From the NCBI GenBank assembly GCA_013399015.1, contig VWZX01002701.1:677438-741437 (forward strand): a stretch of 64,000 nt of DNA. Reading direction: 5' to 3'. This document shows positions 26,308 to 37,075 of the stretch, piece by piece (position 1 is the stretch's first letter; every line of letters starts with the position of its first letter). Below the pieces are notes generated by a model. It saw only the letters and a list, made by a program, of their open reading frames with translations. It was not told where the DNA came from and did no database searches. The position numbers and the translations under genes are program-made. This DNA comes from Galbula dea (taxonomy: Eukaryota; Chordata; Aves; Piciformes; Galbulidae).

Positions 26308-26568
26308 TGATAGACTCATTATAGTTGGAAAAGACCTCTTGAGATCATCAGGTCCAACCATTCACCCAACACTGCCATGCTTACCACTAAACCATGGCCC
26401 AACACCACATCAACAAAGTTTTTGAACAGTTCCAGAGATGGTGATTCCAGCACCTCCCTGGGCAGCCAGGGCCAATGCCTGATAACCTCTGGGTGAAGAA
26501 ATTCTTCCTAATATTCAGTCTGAACCTCCCCTGGTGCAACTTGAAGCCATTTCCTAATCACACTTACC
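26308..26568 (-). mobile_element. CR1 LINE fragment, antisense
   Basis: Starts 'agactcattatagttggaaa', includes 'taccactaaaccatggccca' and 'gcaacttgaagccatttcct'. It lies about 300 bp upstream of the NEXMIF start-codon exon. Confidence 0.9.
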
Positions 26569-26872
26569 TCCTTTTGCAAATTGGGGTGTTGGGAAGGGTT
26601 GCAGAGCATCACTCCACCTTTTAGAGAAGGTCTTTGGGGAAGGAAATGGTTGACATATAGCATTTGAACCTCCCCAATACATGTTGGACTTGGCTTTTGG
26701 AGTGGAAGAGTGAAAATACAGCAGCCTAAATAAATAGTTTGTCTTCTTGAGCAGGGTAAGGGCAGCAGGTGAGGTGATGCTGGGGTGCTTTTATTGTTGG
26801 GTTTTATTCATGGTTCCTTGAGCCAGTTCTGGGATTTGTACTGACTGTGGTTATGTTTCTGGAAATGTGCAG

Positions 26873-26997
26873 GTTGGCCAGATGCAGTGGGGCATGGAGT
26901 GAACAGAAAGAGGTTAAATTGATGGATGACCAACAAGAGCAGGATTGTGCCTCAGAAGACCAAGAAACTATCCTGATTAATGGGGTGAAAGAAAATG
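26873..26997 (+). CDS. NEXMIF: NEXMIF start-codon exon (coding 26922-26997)
   Basis: The exon follows an acceptor (cag at 26870-26872) and ends at a strong donor (AATG|GTAAGG, gt at 26998). The ATG at 26922 opens 25 codons starting Met-Asp-Asp-Gln-Gln and ending Ile-Asn-Gly-Val-Lys-Glu-Asn. From memory, mammalian NEXMIF likewise starts Met-Asp-Asn-Gln-Gln and carries the same Leu-Ile-Asn-Gly-Val-Lys-Glu-Asn stretch. The exon stops after the first base of codon 26 and the main exon at 31667 supplies the other two, giving an unbroken frame into Glu-Ser-His-Thr. The start context is weak (T at -3). A six-codon upstream frame (26882-26902) ends 19 bases before the ATG in another frame. The 5' exon edge is less certain than the 3' edge. 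Confidence 0.88.
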
Positions 26998-29087
26998 GTA
27001 AGGAACTTAATTAACAGTACATGAGGGAGCAGCCACAACTTGCAAGCCAACTTCTTTTCCTAATTCTTTTCTTCTGTTTCATTTGAGTGGTTTGCAAGTA
27101 TCTCTGCCATGTGGAGCACTAGGGTGAGTGGGGATTTTCTGCACAGGTGTCACTCCAGCTACACCTTGGAGGTCTTTACCAAGTACTGCTTTTGCCTGTG
27201 GCATAGGCATGGTTGGAAGTGTCTGAGGGCACCAGCAGTTGGAATTAGGGATCCTTAGTTTGGTTTCTTAGGGAGAAAAGTTAAACAAGTCTGCATGTGA
27301 CTGTTGGGAATCTTTCCCTCTCTTCCCTATTACTTATGAACCCATTGGCCAATCTCTGTAGAGTTTGACTGAAGGATGCTTAGTCCTTAGAAACTAGGGA
27401 GAAGTTTGAGACTGGGTAGAAGAAACAATCCCACTTTAGCACCCATGGGAAGGGCAGCTCAGACTTGTCAGCTCATTGTTGCCTTTTCTACATGGCCCAC
27501 CAGCCAGCACATTGGATCCCCTAGCCCATAACACTGCACAGGTGCTGCTGGCCACAGCCATGCTCCCAGTCATTCCAGTGAGGAAGGATCAGGCCCTTCC
27601 AGCAACCTGCCCAGAATACCTAACTTTGTCTATTTAATCCATTCCATACTTGCTTTCCAAAGCTATAACTAAGGAGTAAGAGTGCTCTGCTGCCTGAAAA
27701 CCTGACTGAAAGAGATCTGCCTCTGAGCATCTTCTCAAGTCAGTTGGACTTCAGTTGTAAGTGCAGTGGTAGTCCAGGGTTGGGGCAGAGCTTGTCATTT
27801 TCATCCTTCACCACGTTTTTAGTTTTAATGTCATGGCTTTTTACACTTTGTGTTGGCCTAGAAATCTTGAGAGAGAGATTTATTTACATCTAAATTTCAC
27901 CCTATTAGGTATCAAGGACGTGGTCCTCTGACCTCTTCTACGTTCAAACCCTTCTGCCATCTCAAAGCAAGGTGTGTAGAGGCAAATGTTCTTGTTCATT
28001 ATCCAAAACCTGGAGCAACTCCAGGCATGTGGGTGCCTGGGAGGACCCCATGACATGTGCTGGTGGCAGATGAAGTCTACACTTGTGCTCACCCCTAGGC
28101 TGTAGTTCTGGAGGTGTCCATCTTTGTCAGCCCATCTCCTTCATAGCAACACGTGGTGAAGCTGCAGCTGATGACAGCTCCTGGAGCTCCAAGGAGATAC
28201 TCTAGCCATGGTTCCCTTGTCTAATCTATCAGGCAGTAAAATCAATGCTTACCTGCACAGTAAAGAAGGGTGACTTCTAGCACCTGATCTTGCTCCCATG
28301 AAATTCAATTAAACAGGGCTTAAAAAGTGCTGTAATTAAACATTGTTTGTAGGAGTGGCTGCTGAACCCAAAGCAGTGAGCCAGCAGATAGCTCTGATGC
28401 CAACTCCTCACCATTGATGGCACAGGGGATGGGGCTGATGCTTGTTGCCTCCTGTCACCTTGACTATAAGCTGCAGTGAATCCAGAGGGTGCCCAGGTGG
28501 AGCCTGGTCTCCCTTAGGAGCTGGCTGACAGCAAGGTGGGCCAGTGTATTTCTGCTCAGGCTTTTGGATGGTGGGTGAGTTAAACTGGAAAAGGTGGTTT
28601 TGTTTCTCCAGCATTTGTAGCCTTGTTTCCCTTAGAACATCACTTGAACCTGCTCCTGATTTTAAGATGATACAAGCCCTAGAAAATCAAGTTTTGGCAT
28701 TTGTATTTCACAGGAGTTCAGTTCTCTTACACAAGGATAAACCTGAGGAAACACCTAGAGACAATTTATTTTAGATCATAGCATCTCTGCTTGTTGAATG
28801 CAGCATTTCAGATTGAATTTCAGCTTTCTGCCTCCCCCTTTTAGGAGTCTTACAACATTCACAGACATTCTTCTTTTATCCTCATATTTTTCATGCTTCC
28901 TGTCAGCTCCAAGCTGATTTTGATTTTATTTTACATCTGAAGTGGAGCTGCACTGGTTAATTTGTTTTGGTGCTAAAGGAAAGAAGACACCACCTCTGCA
29001 TTTCTCATCTGAAAACTGGTAGGAGGGACTCAAAAATCATCTTCTTTATTTCTTTGTTTATTTATTAACCCTTTAGGGGGGAAGAGA

Positions 29088-29935
29088 CCCCATATGAACC
29101 TCAAGAGGTTCAACAAGGCCAAGTGCAAGGTCCTGCATATGGGTCAGGACAACCCCCAGTATCAATCCAGGTTGGGGATGGAGGGTTGGAGAGCAGCTCT
29201 GTGGAGAAGGTCCTGGGGGTCCTGGTGAGAGAAAAGCTGGGCATGAGGAGGCAATGTGTGCTCACAGCCCAGGAGACAACTGTGTTCTGGGCTGCATCTC
29301 CAGCAGCATGGCCAGCAGGGCAGGGAGAGGATTGTGCCTCTGCTCTGGGGAGACCTCAGCTGCAGTGCTGGGGCCAGCTCTGGAGTCCTCAACACAGGAG
29401 AGACGTGGACCTGGTGGAGTAGGGCCAGAGGAGGCCACAAACATGATCTGAGGGCTGTAAGCTCTCTGCTGTGGGGACAGGTTGAGAGAGTTGGGGTTGC
29501 TGAGCCTGGAGAAGAGAAGGCTCCAGGGAGAACTTCTCGCAGCCTTTCAGGACTTAAAGAGCCTAGAAGAATCGCTGGAGACAGACATTTTAGCATGATC
29601 TGTTGTGACAGGACAAGGGCTGATGGCTTGCAACTAAAAGGGGAGATTGAGACTAGGTATGGGGAGGAAACTTTTTACACCAAGTGTGGTGAGAGCCTGT
29701 CCCAGGTTGCCCAGAGAGGTGGGAGATGTCCCATCCCTGGAACCATTCCAGCTCAGGTTGTTTGGGTCTGTGAGCAACCCAGAGAGGTTGTGGAATCTCC
29801 TTCTCTGGAAAGATTCCAATCCCATCTGGAGGTGATCCTGGGCAGCCTGCTGTGGGTGACCTTGCTTTAGCAGGGGAATTGAACTGGATGATCCCCAGAG
29901 GTCCCTTCCAGCCCCCACCATGCTGGGATAGTCTG
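29088..29935 (+). mobile_element. Chimeric CR1 element
   Basis: 29088-29460 resembles the copy at 11345 ('aacctcaagaggttcaacaa'). 29460-29775 resembles the 23055/31125 subfamily ('gtgggagatgtcccatccct', 'tttgggtctgtgagcaac'). At about 29778 it changes to a different 3' UTR ('ccagagaggttgtggaatct' to 'gatgatccccagaggtccct'), as at 13805 and 10617, so part of the 3' UTR is represented twice in succession. Confidence 0.88.
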
Positions 29936-30704
29936 TAGGAGGAAACTTGCTTTTGTCTCATTTGTGAATCAAAGCACTTACTGCAGAGGTCACAGCAGCC
30001 ATGTGGGTGCCAAGTCCCTTTGGATGCCCCATTTCTTGTGACAGCCTGGTGCTCCTGTTGCATTTTAAAGCCCTTGTCCCTCCTCAGGAAGCCTGTGCCC
30101 CTTCTGCTTTCACCCTCCAAGCCTTCAGTGGAGCCACGAAAAAGGTAAGATGTGAGCCCCTAGAAAAGCAGCAGGCTCAGCTCTGAGTCAGCAGAGGTCT
30201 CCAGCTGCTCTGAATACACACCTTGGTGTATATATATTTATGTATATATATATTTTGATACAGAGATACCAGAGCCTGTTCATGGATGAAAAGACATCGT
30301 GTTTAAATTGTAAGGGTGATATCATCTATTGAATCTACTGAGCCAGAAGTCTGCTAGAAGTATCTTCATAACTTTATTCTGCCATCAAAGAGCAGAATGA
30401 GGTAAAAATAAGAAACCCTTAGGTTAAAAAAAAATAAATAAATCCTTAGGTTTAAAAAAAATCCTTAGGTTGAAAAAGATCCTTACATTATTAAAAATGT
30501 TTTTTGAGAGATTAGGGAAGAATGGCAAAGCCCAGAGTAATACTAACAATTAATGGCTTGAAACTGTGTTACCTTCTACCATTCCTTGGTGTGGACAGGG
30601 ACAGAAAGACTACTGGGTCTGTAAGAAGAGGTGTAACTCTCTCAATTTAGAGCAGTAATGCAGTTCAGATGTGTTTTAAGCTGCAGACACTGCAGAGGGG
30701 ATCA

Positions 30705-30868
30705 CAGAATGTCCTGAGTTGGAAGGGACCCACCAGGATCATCGTGTCCAACTCCTGTCTCTGCACAGGACAACCCCAAAGTCACCCCATGTGTCTAAGA
30801 GCATTGGCCAAATGTTTCTGGAATTCCCTGAGAGTTGGTGCCATCACTGCATCCCTGGCTTGCTTTGT
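30705..30868 (-). mobile_element. CR1 3' fragment, antisense
   Basis: Starts 'tcacagaatgtcctgagttg', includes 'ctctgcacaggacaacccca' and ends near 'actgcatccctgg'. Confidence 0.9.
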
Positions 30869-31124
30869 TTCTTTAAGGATCTTGTTTTTCCCTTCATTTT
30901 TTTTCAGTGTTAATGGGAACATTTGTATTAGGCTTGGTTTGGTTTATTTTAATAACCTTGTAAGATTTGGAAGGCAGTATCCAGGTAACAGCATGTGTAT
31001 GAGGAGGAAGGAAGGGATGAGTTTGGGGTTTTATGATACTCTTGTACCTCTTCCAGCTGGCTGCAGCGAGAGGAGAGCTTGCCTGAGCTTGCCTCTCCCT
31101 TCCTTGCACATCACCGCGTGATAT

Positions 31125-31470
31125 ACTTAAAGGGCCTAGAAGAAAGATGGGCACAGACATTCTAGCAGGACCTATTGGGACAGGACAAGGGGTGATGGTT
31201 TGAGACTGAAAAAGGGAGATTTAGACTGGATGGAAGGAGGAAATTGTTTATGCTGAGGGTGGTGAGACCCTGGCAGATGTTGCCCAGAGAGCTGGGAGAT
31301 GTCCCATCCCTAGAACCATTCCAGGTCAGGCTGTTTGGGTCTGCTCTAGTTGCAGATTTCCCTGCTGAGTGCAGGGAGGTTGGACTAGATGACCTTGAAA
31401 GGTTCCTTCCAACCATTCTGGAAGGTGAATGGTTGATTCACCTTCTCTGAATCTGTGATTCTATGAATTA
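31125..31470 (+). mobile_element. CR1 LINE fragment adjacent to NEXMIF main exon
   Basis: Runs from 'aagggcctagaagaaagatg' to the terminal 'ctgtgattctatgaatta'. It ends about 195 bp before the acceptor of the main NEXMIF exon, leaving the polypyrimidine tract intact. Confidence 0.92.
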
Positions 31471-31666
31471 GATCCAGGAGGGAAGAATCGTGCTCTTACG
31501 GGAAGGGTGTCTTGCCACTTCCCAGAGGAGCAGTTGGGCAAAGTCACCACCAAACCCTGGAGAGAAGGGGAGCGAGGTGGCAAGCTGGAGCAGAACTGCA
31601 AGCCTTGTAACTCCTCTCTCTTTTCCTTTCTTTCCTCCCTCCCTGTTTCCCTACCCTCCTGCCCAG

Positions 31667-34600
31667 AATCGCACACCCTGGATGGCGATGAGAGGCCTTG
31701 CACCACCGCCGAGGCCGTGGTCACGTTCTCAGCCTTGACGACAGCTGCGAAGGAAAACCACGCGTGCCACCGGGCGCTGCCTCCCTTGACTTCCAAGAAG
31801 CCCTGCTTGCTGAGCCCCCCGTCGCCTCTGAGGCTCACGGATGTCCCCGAGCACGCCTCGGATGACTCCTCCGCCCACGCCATCTCCCTCACCTCCTGCG
31901 TGACAAAGGGCATGAGCTCCTGGTCACTGCCGGGCGACTGTGAGAAGGCTCCTTTCACCATGATGGAACCTGGAGGCATGTCAGCCTTGACGGGTGACTG
32001 CTTGATGCAGCCAAGCCGGACCTGTCTGGGCTGTTTTATTGAATCCAAGGACGGCATTGATGCAGAGCCGGGAATAAGCTTGAAAGTGGGGGATATAAAT
32101 AGGGATTATGACACCTGTTCGGTCTCTGATATAGGGATTCACTGCATGAGCACAGGAGAAACCATGAGATACGGGGATCAACTGCTTTCAGACCAGCTTT
32201 TAAGCTTCCCTATGCATAAATCGAGGGCAGCGGACAAAAGAGATGCAGAGAAATCTGACAGCGATTCGGAGGACCCCACTCAGAAAAATTATTATGAGGG
32301 ATTACTATTAGACAAATGCAACGGTGAGGAACCTTTACTAACAAATCCCAACCAGGAATGGGGCTATTTTGAATCTTTCATTAGTGAAAGTAAAATTGAG
32401 CTGCTTGACCTCTGCTCCAAAAATGAGCTTTCTGTAAATCTGTTTTCCGAGGAAGACGTGGATAATTACATGTTCGATGACGACGATTCCACCTTGGGAA
32501 GCGATGTCTGCTCCCTAAAGATTAGATATGAATCTTTCCAGGACAATGTGCGGGAGAAGACCACCACCCTACAAGAGGATGCCCAGTTCAATTTCTTCCC
32601 TAGCGTGTTCAGCAACTGCACCAAAAGGGACAGCAGGAGCACCCTGAAGAGGGGGCCCAGTGGCATCGCCGACCCTTCTCAATTCAAATCTGAGGAAGGC
32701 ATCATCTGGGGGGAGGAGGAGGAGGAGGATGGCGAGGAAGAGGATGGCGAGGAGGAGGAGAAAGCTGCCTTAAATAAATCTTTGAACAGCACGGAGGTGG
32801 TGCAGTATGTAGGCTCCAAGAGGAGCCACTTCTTGGACTCGGTGAATTCCACAGAGGACTCCGGGGAGTTTAGTGACGACAGCACTTGCACAGAGTCCTC
32901 CTACGACGTGCTGCGGGATATCAAGGACTGCAGCCGGTACCTGTCCCGGGACCACTCCGGCTCCTTCATTCAGCAGAACTATGGGTTGCGGGCCAAGAGG
33001 AAAGTGCGATACAGCGACGACTACCTGTATGACGTGGACTCTATCGAGAATGAGAAGATCCTGGACAAGAAAGAGTGGCTTCCGGATGGGCCCAAGGAAG
33101 AGGACGATGACGAGTGGTGCCCCAAGAAACGGCGAAAAGTCTCTCGCAAGGAGCCCCCCGTTATCATCAAGTACATCATCATTAACAGGTTTAAAGGGGA
33201 GAAGCATATGCTGGTGAAGCTCAGCAAAGTGGATGCCAACGAGACAACTGTTACCCTAAATGAGGAGCTGCTCAGCAAATACAAGAAGCTGGCCCCACTG
33301 AAGGGCTTCTGGCAAGAGAGACAGCAGAGCCGGTTGGATTTGCTCCGGTCGTCTCTCTACCACAAGCAGAATTTCTATCTTAACGGCTCAGACGCTTCGT
33401 TCCTCCCTCACCCACGGAAGCGAAAATGCAAGCTAGCAAACAGGCACCGGATTCAAAGAATCAAAGCCATTGAGCAGTCGGTGAACAAGCTGGGCTCTTG
33501 CTCCTCCGATCACAAGCAGCCTTGCAGCAGTAAAGAGGACATGGGCCTGAAAGGGCTGCCGGCGCTAGCCATCGCTGCCCCCAGCTGTGCCAACGGCTTG
33601 CACGTCCACGACATCGCAGGCATTGCTGCCGTGAAATGCAAACCGCAGGAACGGGAGCACAAGGGGACGGAGAGGAAAGTGCTCCGCAGGATCAAATTCA
33701 AAAGTGAAGCCAGGTTGAAGTGCAAGAAGATCAAAGCTGCTACCAGTACGGCGGAGGGCTCCCCAGCGCTGGAAAACCAGGACTCTGCAGCGCGTCTGAA
33801 GGATGAAAACGTTGCTTGTGTTTCAGACAGCTCCCATCTCCCGGAGTGCCACGAGGATAAGGCTGCTAAAAATTCTCCTTTCCTACCATCCACCTCCTCT
33901 TCAGAGAAGCCTCTGCCATCTGCTAATATCACCACCAATGTACCCCTGATCCCCGGAGGGTATCTGCAGACGTTGTTAGATGCTTCTGATTTGTCGAGCA
34001 ACACCAGTATCTCATACTTCACCCAGCATCCCTCTGAGCAGCAGCAGCAGCAGCAGCAGCACCCGCTCCCCAGCATCGTCCCAGCAGAAAAGGCCTTCCC
34101 AGCTCTACAGCCAGCACAGAGCTGCGTGCTTTCCCCACCCTCTGAGTCGGAGCTGCAACAGTCACCAGGACACTTGGAGATGGAGCAGAGCAGCTTTGGG
34201 AGCATGTGGCCAGCCAGCAAAGCTACCAGCAGCAGCCACCAGGACTTTCCCGGTGACATGCGGGAGGCGGCAGCTGGGCTGCCAAACGAGTTTGGTGGTG
34301 GCGGCGGCAGCGGTGGCAGTGGTGGTGGTGGCAGCAGTGCCGGGGGTGCTGATGGTCTCCCCGCCTCGGGATACGCTCCAGTCAGTCTGAATAGCAGCAA
34401 ATTGCTCTACCAAAAAAATTACATGCCAGATAGCCAACAAGTGCAGTCTGATGATTCTTATCAGTCATGTCATTTTAATAATGGAGAGGGACGCTTCCAT
34501 TTCCAACGAGGTACACTCAGTACGGACGATGGCAGGCTCATTAGTTTTGATTCAGTGGGTTCATTGTCAGTTAGTTCGAGCAATTACAGTTCTTTAAGTT

Positions 34601-36008
34601 TAAAGTCTTGTGAAAAGGACGGCGAGGATGATATTAATGACGATTTCTTGGCCCACTGCAGTCCCAAGCTAGTGATCCAGCAAAGCATAGATGAAATCAC
34701 CCCTCTGAAGGAGTCCACCGACCTTTTAGACATTTCCAACTTCACCCCTGATAAGTTCCGCCAGTCATCGCTTTCGGAAATGTCCCCTCCGGACACTCCC
34801 AACCTGTCCCCACAGATAGCTGGCTCCGATGCCAAGCCTCTGGGCACCCTGAAGGGCTTTCAGGAGAACCCCCAGGCCGCCCTCAACAGCTCCGAGAAGG
34901 TCAAGTGGAACTGTGGGGTCCTGCAGACCGAGGATCAGACAGATAATGGGTTTGCTTTAAATAATCACCAGTTCCAGTTCCATATGTTCAATGATGAAGA
35001 TTCTGTCAGCCTTCTCGAAAAGAGTCCATGCTTGTCAACATTTAATGAGCCATCTGGTCAAATTAGCGCCAATAGCAAAGTGTCAAAATCGAAGAGGAAA
35101 AGTTCATCCAGCAAGAATGTGGGTACAAACCAAAGCTCTTCCCAGAAAGCCACCAGGAAAAAATCGCCCAAAACCAACAAAGGAACCGAGAAGCCACAAG
35201 GGAAAAACTCCAGGCAGGCTCCTAAATCCACCAGGAAAGGGAAAAATGTGGCGGGAGTCAACGGTGAGAAGGCTCCAGCCATCGGTGGCAGGGCGGTCAA
35301 CCAGCTGAGCAACGTGGCCACCACCAAGGGCCTCGCCGAGAGCGCTCAACATTGCAGCCCGGCCGGGGTGAAACTGGGTAAGCACAACGGGCTCTCCGGA
35401 GAGTGGGCACTGGGAAAAGAGGGGAGCACGGCCTGGTCAGAAACCAGCTTGGGCAACAGCACCAGCCTCCTGGACGACGATCAGAGGGAGTTTGAGGAAC
35501 CTTCCAACATCCTCTCCAACATCGCGTCTGGAATGGCGGATGTCCAGAGGTTTATGATGGCCTCCATCGAGCCCTTGTGGGGGCCCGTTGGCCACAACAG
35601 CGTTCCAGACATATTCCGGTCACCGGAGTCCAACAGCCTGAAACTAAAAACCCTTAAAATTTTGGCAGGGACGTCCCAAGAGTCGAAAAAGAAGGCGAAC
35701 GGTGGCTCGCCAGCCAAAAACCACAAGTCAACCAACAAGGGCTCAAGCAAAAACGGCAAAGCTGCAACCTGCGACCCCGCTCGCCCCAACTGCTCAACCG
35801 GGTACAGCACGGACCTTCCCGCTCCCTTTTTTGATAAAAACTATAGTAACCTGAGCACTTTAGGCAATAATGGACCTACCCATAAAAAACTCTACCGTCA
35901 CAAATCCAGTTCCAAATCGCTGAGGGATGAGAACTGTAAAATCAAGCGGACGGAGCGCGAGCAGCCCCACAAGGACCCTCCCGTGACAGCTGCTTTTGAG
36001 AAACTGAG
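31667..36008 (+). CDS. NEXMIF: NEXMIF main coding exon (neurite extension and migration factor)
   Basis: This exon codes for nearly the whole protein, about residues 26-1473. The family (KIAA2022; human loss of function causes X-linked intellectual disability with epilepsy) is a nuclear neuronal protein affecting neurite outgrowth, migration and adhesion; no enzymatic domain is known. Visible features in order: Ser-Lys-Lys-Pro-Cys block near residue 70; Asp/Glu-rich tract about 373-392; SV40-like nuclear localisation motif PKKRRKV at about 511-517 just before the highly conserved IIKYIIINRFKGEK; seven-glutamine run at about 817-823; Gly/Ser-rich tract at about 901-920; a Lys/Ser-rich basic region near 1160-1240; conserved KLYRHKSSSK close to the end. 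The open frame extends upstream to 31507, but those codons include the intron's pyrimidine tract and do not resemble the family, so I start the exon at 31667. It ends at donor AG|GTAATG. Confidence 0.95.
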
Positions 36009-36849
36009 GTAATGCTGCACCAAACTGGCTGGAATGCCCTTTAACCTCCCTCCCACCTGCTAAGCCTGCTGTTCCTCAGTTTTTTTTCCCTTCCTGAAAG
36101 CAAAAGTTGCATGAAAAAAAAAAAAAAGAGAGAGAGAAAAGAAAAAAAAAACAAAAAACAAACAAACGAAAAAAACAAAACCAAGACGTTTCCCTTTTTT
36201 TACACTTTTGGTTGGTTTTGGTTTTGGGGTTGGTTTTTTTTTGTTTGTTTTTTTTTTTTTTCTTGTCAGTCAGTTGGTTGTTTGGTTTGGTTTTTTTTCC
36301 TTTTGAAATGCATGACAATACTTATTACTTGCAAGCTACCTAAAAGAATGATCAATTTTCTGGCTTGGCTGGGGTTAAAAAAAACTAACAAGGCTACTCT
36401 TTTCTGCTGTTTTGGCTTCTTCAGTTTGTAATTATTTATTGGAGGGGGAAAAAAAAAAGAATCCCAATTATAAGCTTTTTTTAATGATTTTGATGAGGAA
36501 AGAATTTTTGGGGGGTGGGAGGGGAGGCACCATTTTGTATAAAATAAACCACAAAAAAAAAAAAAAAAAGAGAGAGAGAGGTTATGCATCCAAAAGCCAA
36601 GATCTTGAAACTTCAAAAGGCTCTTTACTTTGCAAATGAGAACTCGGTTCCTTAATTGAGCTTCACGTGGCAATTGTTGAGTGCTTTCTGGCCCCCTCTG
36701 CTGTTTTATCTCCTAACCTGCATCATCTAAAGCTGCATCATCTTCTCTACCCGCCCGCCTTTAGCGCGTACGCTCGCTCCCGTCGTGGTGACTCCCAGAC
36801 GAGCTATACTAAGATGGCATCAAATGTTTGGTTGTTTTTTTTCCTGCAG
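36009..36849 (+). other. NEXMIF: NEXMIF last intron, with in-frame stop at its donor and an internal poly(A) signal
   Basis: An 841-bp intron, GT at 36009 and CAG at 36847-36849. If it is not spliced, the frame ends at once at TAA 36010-36012, giving a protein ending Phe-Glu-Lys-Leu-Arg. It holds an A/G-rich tract (36113-36175) followed by a T/G-rich tract (36189-36300) that could pair with it. It also has AATAAA at 36543-36548 followed within 10 bases by a run of about 17 A, then GA repeats. An intronic polyadenylated isoform is possible. Some transcript models may take 36012 as the gene's stop. Confidence 0.75.
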
Positions 36850-37075
36850 GGAATCAGACTCCATTCTTCTTAAAGCAGAAACAACATTTTTGGGTTTTCT
36901 GAAGAAGAGACTCCCTTTTCTAGACAGACAGTCGATGTTGGTTTCTTTATTGGTTGGGGTTGTTTTGTTTTCCTTTCAGTTGGGTTTTTTGTGGGGTTGG
37001 GTTTTGGGTTTTGGTTGGGTTGTTGTTTTTTTCCCCCGTTGGTTCCGTTTGGAAACCTGCCTTGTGGTCTGTTGA
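36850..37075 (+). CDS. NEXMIF: NEXMIF last coding exon, divergent C-terminus
   Basis: After the acceptor tttcctgcag the joined frame reads Arg-Glu-Ser-Asp-Ser-Ile-Leu-Leu-Lys-Ala-Glu-Thr-Thr-Phe. This closely follows the mammalian end (RDSDYNLLKAETTF as I remember it). Beyond that, at a five-T run (36887-36891), the frame departs from the mammalian C-terminus. It continues through a Leu/Val/Trp/Gly-rich stretch to TGA 37073-37075, giving about 1547 residues in total against 1516 in human. With four T the frame would instead read Phe-Trp-Val-Phe and stop. A DNA stretch resembling the mammalian Glu-Glu-Glu-Thr codons is still visible but in another frame. The exon start is secure; the final stop is not. 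Confidence 0.75.

Larger units (their letters stand above)
1..26872 (+). other. NEXMIF: Non-coding region upstream of the NEXMIF start-codon exon (probable intron 1)
   Basis: I find no convincing protein-coding exon in this stretch on either strand. The open frames are short, low in complexity or lie inside CR1 copies. Because the NEXMIF exon with the start codon begins near 26873 and the mammalian gene has a very long intron after a non-coding first exon, I infer that this is mostly intron 1. Its identifiable content is CR1 fragments and a minisatellite, listed separately. The longer gaps between them (about 590-1970, 2500-3120, 3410-4680, 7500-8530, 12890-13790, 16650-18050, 18150-19240, 21960-23050, 23970-25390) show only unique sequence, short homopolymers and AT-rich tracts such as 24710-24800. 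A first exon or enhancer could be hidden here; I could not recognise one. Confidence 0.6.
26998..31666 (+). other. NEXMIF: NEXMIF intron between start-codon exon and main exon
   Basis: A 4.7-kb intron with GT at 26998 and, at its end, a very strong acceptor: a roughly 45-base pyrimidine tract (31618-31664) followed by CAG at 31664-31666. It holds three CR1 copies (29088, 30705, 31125) and a short AT-rich microsatellite near 30228-30256. The stretch 27000-29080 shows nothing I recognise. Confidence 0.85.

Noticed and set aside
32770..34400. Long frames antisense or out of frame within the NEXMIF main exon
   Set aside because: Shadows of the strongly supported NEXMIF frame.
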